A stretch of DNA of 64,000 bases from Pseudopyrenochaeta lycopersici (lineage: Eukaryota; Ascomycota; Dothideomycetes; Pleosporales; Pseudopyrenochaetaceae). Positions 58,687-64,000 of this stretch are shown here, piece by piece. The DNA is taken from positions 806,001 to 870,000 of the forward strand of contig NHZP01000015.1 in the NCBI GenBank assembly GCA_003313425.1, given 5' to 3'. Within the stretch, counting starts at the first letter, position 1, and each line of letters starts with the position of its first letter. Below the pieces are notes generated by a model, which was given only the letters and a program-made list of their open reading frames with translations, searched no databases and was not told where the DNA came from. A program made the position numbers and the translations under genes.

Positions 58687-60411
58687 ATGGAACCAAACAA
58701 CGATTTAGTGCTTAGTGCACCCAGTACTACTTCGGTACACCCTTGTGGCCAGGATATGTCACTTTACAAAACATCATGTGAGATTGAGCCCGAGCATGGT
58801 GCTCCGCATGATCCCCGTCACCCACAAATCGCACAACACTCTCTCCGGTACCCTGCGTATCGACCTCAAGGGACGGATGTTCCAAAGGTATATCATAATC
58901 TTCCAACACATGATTATATCCTACCGCGCGGCGGTCCAATTAATGCGACCATGGCTGAAATCATCGTTATCTTCCCGAACTGGTTCCGTAGCACCGACTA
59001 TGCCACTCGTTTCCAGAACAATGGAATTAATAGCGGTGCTCATCTCGCCATATTGCGGGAGCACTGCCACCTCAAATTCGCAACCGCATTCGAGACTACG
59101 CAAGCGCGGGATCATATTTCAGATGAATATCGCAAAACTCTGAGAAAGCAGAATCCAACGTGGACGAAAGCTGCTCATAAAATACCCAAAGACTGGGACA
59201 CTCAACTTATCGAGGTGAACGGCTTCATGCCTGACATTGGTCGACAACCTGGCTACGTTAGTCCTCCGTCTATTCCGTTCAAGGTTCTTGCTGAAGGGTT
59301 GAAAAAGTTGCCGCAAGGTAACGATGCGGCAGACTTCACACGAGCAATTGAATATACAATGAATCATCAGCGGACTAACAGGGATGGAAAAATGGTCGAT
59401 TTCATGTTTCCAGAGGACTTGCATGATATTTTGGATCATATTGGCCGTACAAAAGTCACAAAAGAGCACGGGGACTTATCTACCGTCAATCGCTACGCTA
59501 AACAGGGTCGGCAAACAGCAGCGAATGAGCGGCAGAAGCATCATCGAGAGACCAAGAATGGAGTAGCTGTTTTATCAGAGGAGCAGCGCGCCCAGCCGAT
59601 CAAAAGGCCGCAACGGCTCCAACCCTTCTATTCTCAGGCTGCTGCGCACGAACTGCCTATTATTGCCGACTCCTCTGTCCTGGGCAGCGGAAATTCTGGA
59701 ATGCCACCGAATGGAATTGGTGTGATTCATAATCCTCCAGTTCAGCCAATGTCAGATTATATGCCACAGCATGCGCAGGAAGTTGGTGCGAATTTGGGTT
59801 TTTATAATCTCAATACCTATCCAACATCCCAGCCTTGGCGGTCAACCAAGCAAGAGGCTGCAGGGATTGCTACTTCTAAGCCCAACGCTGAACGCGCTGC
59901 CCAACTACAGAATTTTCGCTCACAGGCCGAGTTTCCAGAGTTTCCAGAAATTCCAGACGTCTGCCGTCTGCCGGACCTAGAGAAAATGGATACAGATTCC
60001 CAATTACCTAACCACCCTTCAGACCCCTTTCAGGCTTTAGTGGAGGCTCCTATCTCCGTACATGACGTTGAGCTACTTTTCGCGCCCTATTTGTCAGATG
60101 ACATGAAGGGAATACTTGGAGCTTTTGATTCACCTGCACCTGATCCTATGACAGGTCTCGACCAGAACATGTTTGCTACAACAGGTGCTAGCCCAACAGA
60201 GTTTCTCCCAGATTACCCGTCAACGCAGCTCCTGCGACACTGTGTTGAGGGAGACGACAAAAACAACAACAGCGATTTTGCTCGCGCCGTACGATGGGCC
60301 CAACAGCCTGACCGGATGGGCAGTGACTTTAGGGTCACCGATGTCGCATTCATCATGCAGATGATCGAAACTGAGGAGGTTGCAAAGCCGGTCACGCAGG
60401 GCACAAAGTAA
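58687..60411 (+). CDS. Unrecognised protein C with one full and one partial shared module
   Basis: Single-exon gene for 574 residues from the first in-frame ATG. The module lies at about residues 79-253 (58921-59445): LPRGGPINATMAEIIVIFPN, TRFQNNGINSGAHLAILRE, then IPFKVLAEGLKKLPQGNDA, DFTRAIEYTMNHQ and FPEDLHDILDHI. The second half is close to protein A (IPFK-LAEG---P-G--A-D-TR---Y---H). A degenerate extra copy of the second half ends the protein at about 506-564 (60202-60378): QLLRHCVEGDDKNNNSDFAR, AVRWAQ, then FRVTDVAFIMQMIE. The linker between them is Gln/Pro/Asn-rich and disordered, with a PEFPEIP-type short repeat. No enzyme motif, signal peptide or membrane span is present. Function unknown; kinship with A and B is the main information. 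Confidence 0.83.
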   Translation: MEPNNDLVLSAPSTTSVHPCGQDMSLYKTSCEIEPEHGAPHDPRHPQIAQHSLRYPAYRPQGTDVPKVYHNLPTHDYILPRGGPINATMAEIIVIFPNWFRSTDYATRFQNNGINSGAHLAILREHCHLKFATAFETTQARDHISDEYRKTLRKQNPTWTKAAHKIPKDWDTQLIEVNGFMPDIGRQPGYVSPPSIPFKVLAEGLKKLPQGNDAADFTRAIEYTMNHQRTNRDGKMVDFMFPEDLHDILDHIGRTKVTKEHGDLSTVNRYAKQGRQTAANERQKHHRETKNGVAVLSEEQRAQPIKRPQRLQPFYSQAAAHELPIIADSSVLGSGNSGMPPNGIGVIHNPPVQPMSDYMPQHAQEVGANLGFYNLNTYPTSQPWRSTKQEAAGIATSKPNAERAAQLQNFRSQAEFPEFPEIPDVCRLPDLEKMDTDSQLPNHPSDPFQALVEAPISVHDVELLFAPYLSDDMKGILGAFDSPAPDPMTGLDQNMFATTGASPTEFLPDYPSTQLLRHCVEGDDKNNNSDFARAVRWAQQPDRMGSDFRVTDVAFIMQMIETEEVAKPVTQGTK

Positions 60412-61197
60412 TACAGCGATGTTTTGAAGCACGCTTGAGATGGGTCAAGATTGCGACCATGACAGCCACATGTGGGTCACATCATGTCAACCTGTAGGCA
60501 CAGAGGTTCTTTCGATATTTCCATTTATTTATAAAAAAAAACATCATTGCTGATGGAAACAGAACAAAAGGCAAGTTGGGATTAGAGCTACTTATGTACA
60601 ACAATAATATAGACTGTAAATTCGAAATGATTGGGCTGTGAATGTAACACATTGTCATCGACGTTTTGTAAAGGCAGCCCAGAGCGCTTCAGAATTCCTA
60701 GAGTCAGCTTTGAGAAGCACGGTGCATTGAAATACATCAGCCTCCACATCGAGAGAAGTATTCAGGAAGCGAGTGAGAAGATCTCACAGATGTTACATGT
60801 GAAGTCAGGTTCTTGACGACTACTCTCTACTCTACGTCGCAAAACCCTCAGAAAAATTGCGAAGCTTCCAGTCGTCCCAGTGCCATCAAGTGAAATAGCC
60901 CACTCACGTCCTGAAAGAACGAGGAAGCGTACAATTTTTTTTTCTTTTCAGATTTTTTTACTTCCTGCCTATATTGGTGAGGATATCTGCAGATGGCGCC
61001 TATAGTCTTCATACATATAAAAAGCGCTACCAGATAGTCTATACTTAATGTAACTTACTGTAGAAGGAAAGAATGTTCTATAGAGCGAAAAAATGTTGAA
61101 TGGCTTCACTTAAGAATCGCACCCTTACGCAATCTGTAGCAAGCAAAACGAAAGCCCAAAAACATATGCCATGAGTAAAGACAGACAAAAAGAAAGC
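60412..61197. other. Intergenic region protein C to tRNA
   Basis: A 786-nt AT-rich region with several A/T runs (for example 60534-60542 and 60937-60944). AAAAA at 61187-61191 is the pol III terminator of the minus-strand tRNA. No gene seen. Confidence 0.45.
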
Positions 61198-61269
61198 TAG
61201 CTGAGCTCGGTTTCGATCCGAGGTCCTCCGGGTTATGAGCCCGGCGCGCTTCCGCTGCGCCACTCAGCT
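61198..61269 (-). tRNA. Initiator tRNA-Met (CAU)
   Basis: A 72-nt intron-less tRNA. The acceptor stem AGCTGAG pairs with CTCAGCT, and the anticodon loop in GGGCTCATAACCC gives CAU. Three features mark the eukaryotic initiator rather than the elongator: an A1:U72 pair, three consecutive G:C pairs in the anticodon stem, and a T loop reading ATCGAAA in place of TTCRANY. The D arm GGCGCAGCGGAAGCGCGC also matches the initiator form. Five T residues follow 6 nt after the 3' end as terminator. It starts translation at AUG codons. Confidence 0.95.
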
Positions 61270-61929
61270 TTGGTGCTTTGATTGATGTGAAATTGTGACC
61301 ATAAAAATAATATATACTTGATATTGTTTGAATGACGCAAGGCGACCACTCAGAAGAGCTACGTGTTTCGAGGCGATGAACGAAAGGTGACTGGGTTGTG
61401 AAGAAGGCTACATGTGGGGCTGTGACTGGATTTTGCCCCTCGCTTGTGAAATCTGTGGGACCATGGCAAGCTCTTCGCCCTAACACGCTTTGTCTGGTAC
61501 ATGTGAACCGTTGGCCTCCATCTCTGGCCGTACTCTCGGTGCTGGGACTTTGAGGTGCCTCTAGCAATATTGAGTAAAAGAATGAAGCCAATATCTAAAC
61601 GACGTAGGCTGACATCGTAAAGTCTTGCTGACAACCCTTTCGACATCGTTGGAGGGAAGGCGTACACAATATGGAGACAATTCAAACCCATGTCTAAAAT
61701 TGTGCGGAACTTGACGAAAGTCGCAATCGGAGGCCACCTGGGTGATGAATTGTTGCGAAACGTTCAAGCAGTCGTGCCCGACTTGGAACAAATGCCGCAA
61801 GCGGCTAGCGGCGGGAGCGAACGCGCTAAGGCGCGACGCGTCGAACCTCGCTTTGGCTTGGACTACGGCGACTCAAGCTCGTCACGACCAATTCACATAC
61901 CTTCGTGATTATGGCGAAGCAATGATCCG
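61270..61929. other. Divergent region between tRNA and CTF18
   Basis: A 660-nt upstream region of both the tRNA and CTF18. No further gene is supported. Confidence 0.4.
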
Positions 61930-64000
61930 ATGAGCAGTTACTCACCAGGCATACCCACATCCTTCGACCCTGTATTTCTCCACTCCGAGCTCGAATTCAC
62001 CCAGGACGCGCCCCCATCGCTTTCTCACTCCGACGAGCTTGAGGCATTGCAGCAGTGTGTCGCCGAGGACCGGGCCAGAAAGAACAGGGAAGGAATTGTC
62101 ATTCAACACCGAGCTTGGATCACAGCTGAAGTCTTTCGGAGCGAAGGAGAAGGGCCTTTTGGTACTGCCAGCGTCAGGATACTTTGCGACGGCGACTAAT
62201 CTCTCTAGACACACCTCTCAAGCAGCGAAAGCAGTCGCCAATCAGCCGCTTTCCTACCGGTTCCTCAACTGACGGTTGCACCTTCCCTTCTTCGCCCCCA
62301 GCATACACAATGCCGCTCATCTCCTCACCCGTCGCCTACCCTCCAAGCTCTTCTATGCCCCAGGTTCCGTCACCGAAGAAGAGGAAGCGCTCAGACGATG
62401 TGCGAGAACCACTGAAGGATGTACCAAACAATAATGCTGTTCGCAAGATTGGTGGCTTTCTTGACGACTCCGACGACGAAGACGACTTGGTGATGCTAAA
62501 GGAACAAGCATTGAAGAGAAGAGCTATCAGCAGCATTAAAGACCTACCTTCCGTGCCAGATGGCCTGGAAGACTATACACCACCAGCAAGTCAGGATGAG
62601 ATCGCGGATCCAGAAACGGTGCCTGTAGATGACCTTGACAATTACAGCTTCAAGTCCCAATCACAGTCGCCAGTCAAGCGACCACAAACAGCGCGAGATT
62701 CGATGCCTGCAAATCCTGTGCCGGGCACCACAGCTCGAAATGCATCTGGCAAGGCCATTTTCATCCCGAAGAGGGCGAAACAGGAAGCTGTATCGTATGA
62801 AAAGCTCATTGCAGCGCGCTCTGTAGCTGTTAAAGGGAAAGCCAAGTCCAGCTACTATGGACTCAATATTCACGAGTTGATGGATGAGGCGAAAGCTCTC
62901 GATGCAACCAAAGCCATAGAACGAGCACAAGCGATCGATGAACCACCACAGCCGTCGATAGAACAGCCGACCACTAAGAGCGCGAAGAGTAACCGTACTC
63001 TCATGTGGACGGAGAAGTACCGAGCGAAAAGGTTCACCGATCTGGTTGGAGACGAACGCACACACCGTTCCGTGCTGCGCTGGCTGAAAGGTTGGGACTC
63101 CATAGTATTTCCTGGATCTGCCAAAACAAAGCCTAAGAGTGCGAAGAAGGGTTTCGAGGAGGAAGATCAAAGGCACCGGAAGGTCCTACTGCTGACCGGA
63201 CCACCAGGACTAGGAAAGACTACTTTAGCCCACGTGTGTGCTCGACAAGCAGGATATGAAGTACAAGAGATCAATGCGTCTGACGAGCGTAGTGGAGCTG
63301 TTGTCAAAGGCCGTATCAGGGACATGGTGGGCACGGAGAACGTCCGTGGCGTTACTACCAACACGACCAACGGGAAAGTGCGAAAAGCGGGCAAACCAGT
63401 CTGCGTTGTTGTTGATGAAGTTGATGGTGTGGTGAGCGGAAGTGGTGGAGGAGGCGAAGGTGGTTTCGTCAAGGCACTTATCGATCTGATCAACTTGGAT
63501 GAGAAGAATTCTAAGGCCCTCGGCCAGCAGCAAAGCACAACAGGGACGAAGAAGAGGAAGGGCGACAAGTTTCGACTACTTCGACCACTCATTCTCATCT
63601 GTAACGACCTTTATCACCCTTCATTACGGCCGCTTCGGCAGTCCTCGATGGCTGAGATTGTACACATTCGCAAGCCCCCTTTAAACATGGTCGTTACACG
63701 CATGCAGGATATATTCATCAAGGAAGGCATTCAATGCGATTCTGACGGGATCCGACGACTGTGCGAGGCTACATGGGGCGTGAGCACCAAGAAAGAGGGC
63801 GGCACAGGCAGTGGCACTGGAGAAGGTGACATTCGTGGAGTGATGGTGGTCAGTGAATGGGTAGCAGGGCGTTTGAGGGCTTGCCACGACCTACAGTCAA
63901 AAGAAAAACCCCATCTCTCGCGAAAGTGGATCGAGGATAATTTCACAAATGATCTTCGCCATGGTGGAGGTGCGGCTCGTAGCTTGGGACGGGGAGGCGC
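61930..64000 (+). CDS. CTF18: Chromosome transmission fidelity protein 18 (RFC-like clamp loader), 3'-truncated
   Basis: Two exons are seen, 61930-62161 and 62209 to the window edge, joined by a 47-nt intron; the frame remains open at 64000, so the gene is cut by the window. The N-terminal 300 residues are mostly disordered and basic (PSPKKRKRSDD, a likely nuclear signal) with SYYGLNIHELMDEAKA, a segment typical of Ctf18. The AAA+ ATPase core follows: LMWTEKYRAKRFTDLVGDE, Walker A in LLLTGPPGLGKTTLAHV, INASDERS, and Walker B VCVVVDEVDG. Next come the sensor-1 region LILICNDLY and an IRKPP segment. Ctf18 replaces Rfc1 in an alternative clamp loader that works with Dcc1, Ctf8 and Rfc2-5 to load PCNA for sister-chromatid cohesion and checkpoint signalling. 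The Gly/Lys-rich insertion around the TKKRKGDK segment is longer than usual. Confidence 0.95.

Overview
This window reads as nuclear DNA of a filamentous ascomycete (Pezizomycotina, most likely Dothideomycetes; the class is an inference). The genes carry short introns, mostly about 45 to 120 nt, with GTRNGY-like donors and YAG acceptors. The gene set includes a Hog1-type MAP kinase, a group III G-alpha subunit, fungal F-box-like proteins, an AA13 starch LPMO and a calpain-like protease. Exon models were built by hand from splice signals and reading frame. Almost all close to an exact multiple of three and match the usual length of their family.

Layout. 0-9.5 kb: housekeeping genes, namely a cupin, a mitochondrial K+/H+ exchange protein, an Srf1-like membrane protein, an SDR oxidoreductase, a TatD/Scn1-like hydrolase and an F-box-like protein. 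9.5-16.6 kb is gene-poor, apart from one small low-complexity protein with an internally duplicated motif. 16.6-22.2 kb: a G-alpha gene and a HOG1 gene, head to head across a 2.7 kb shared upstream region. 23-27.4 kb: the secretory DENN protein Avl9 and a DUF7730/F-box-like protein. 30-33 kb: a PRPP synthetase subunit with a large acidic insertion, divergent from a GNAT acetyltransferase. 33-39.4 kb is gene-poor except for a 54-residue cysteine-rich ORF. 39.4-42.2 kb: a calpain-like protease with a charged coiled-coil tail.

43-47.2 kb is a starch-degradation pair: a CBM20-bearing AA13 lytic polysaccharide monooxygenase and a CBM20-bearing GH13 alpha-amylase, divergently transcribed from one 1.05 kb promoter. 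The oxidative enzyme would nick resistant starch and the hydrolase would digest the exposed chains.

47.8-60.4 kb looks accessory. Three unrecognised proteins here (at 47.9-49.6, 53.2-55.5 and 58.7-60.4 kb) share the same two-part module, and the third also carries a degenerate extra half-module. Between them lie a secreted M14 carboxypeptidase, a small secreted cysteine-rich protein and a frameshifted ferric-reductase relic. The window ends with an initiator tRNA-Met gene and the 5' part of CTF18, whose gene runs off the right edge.
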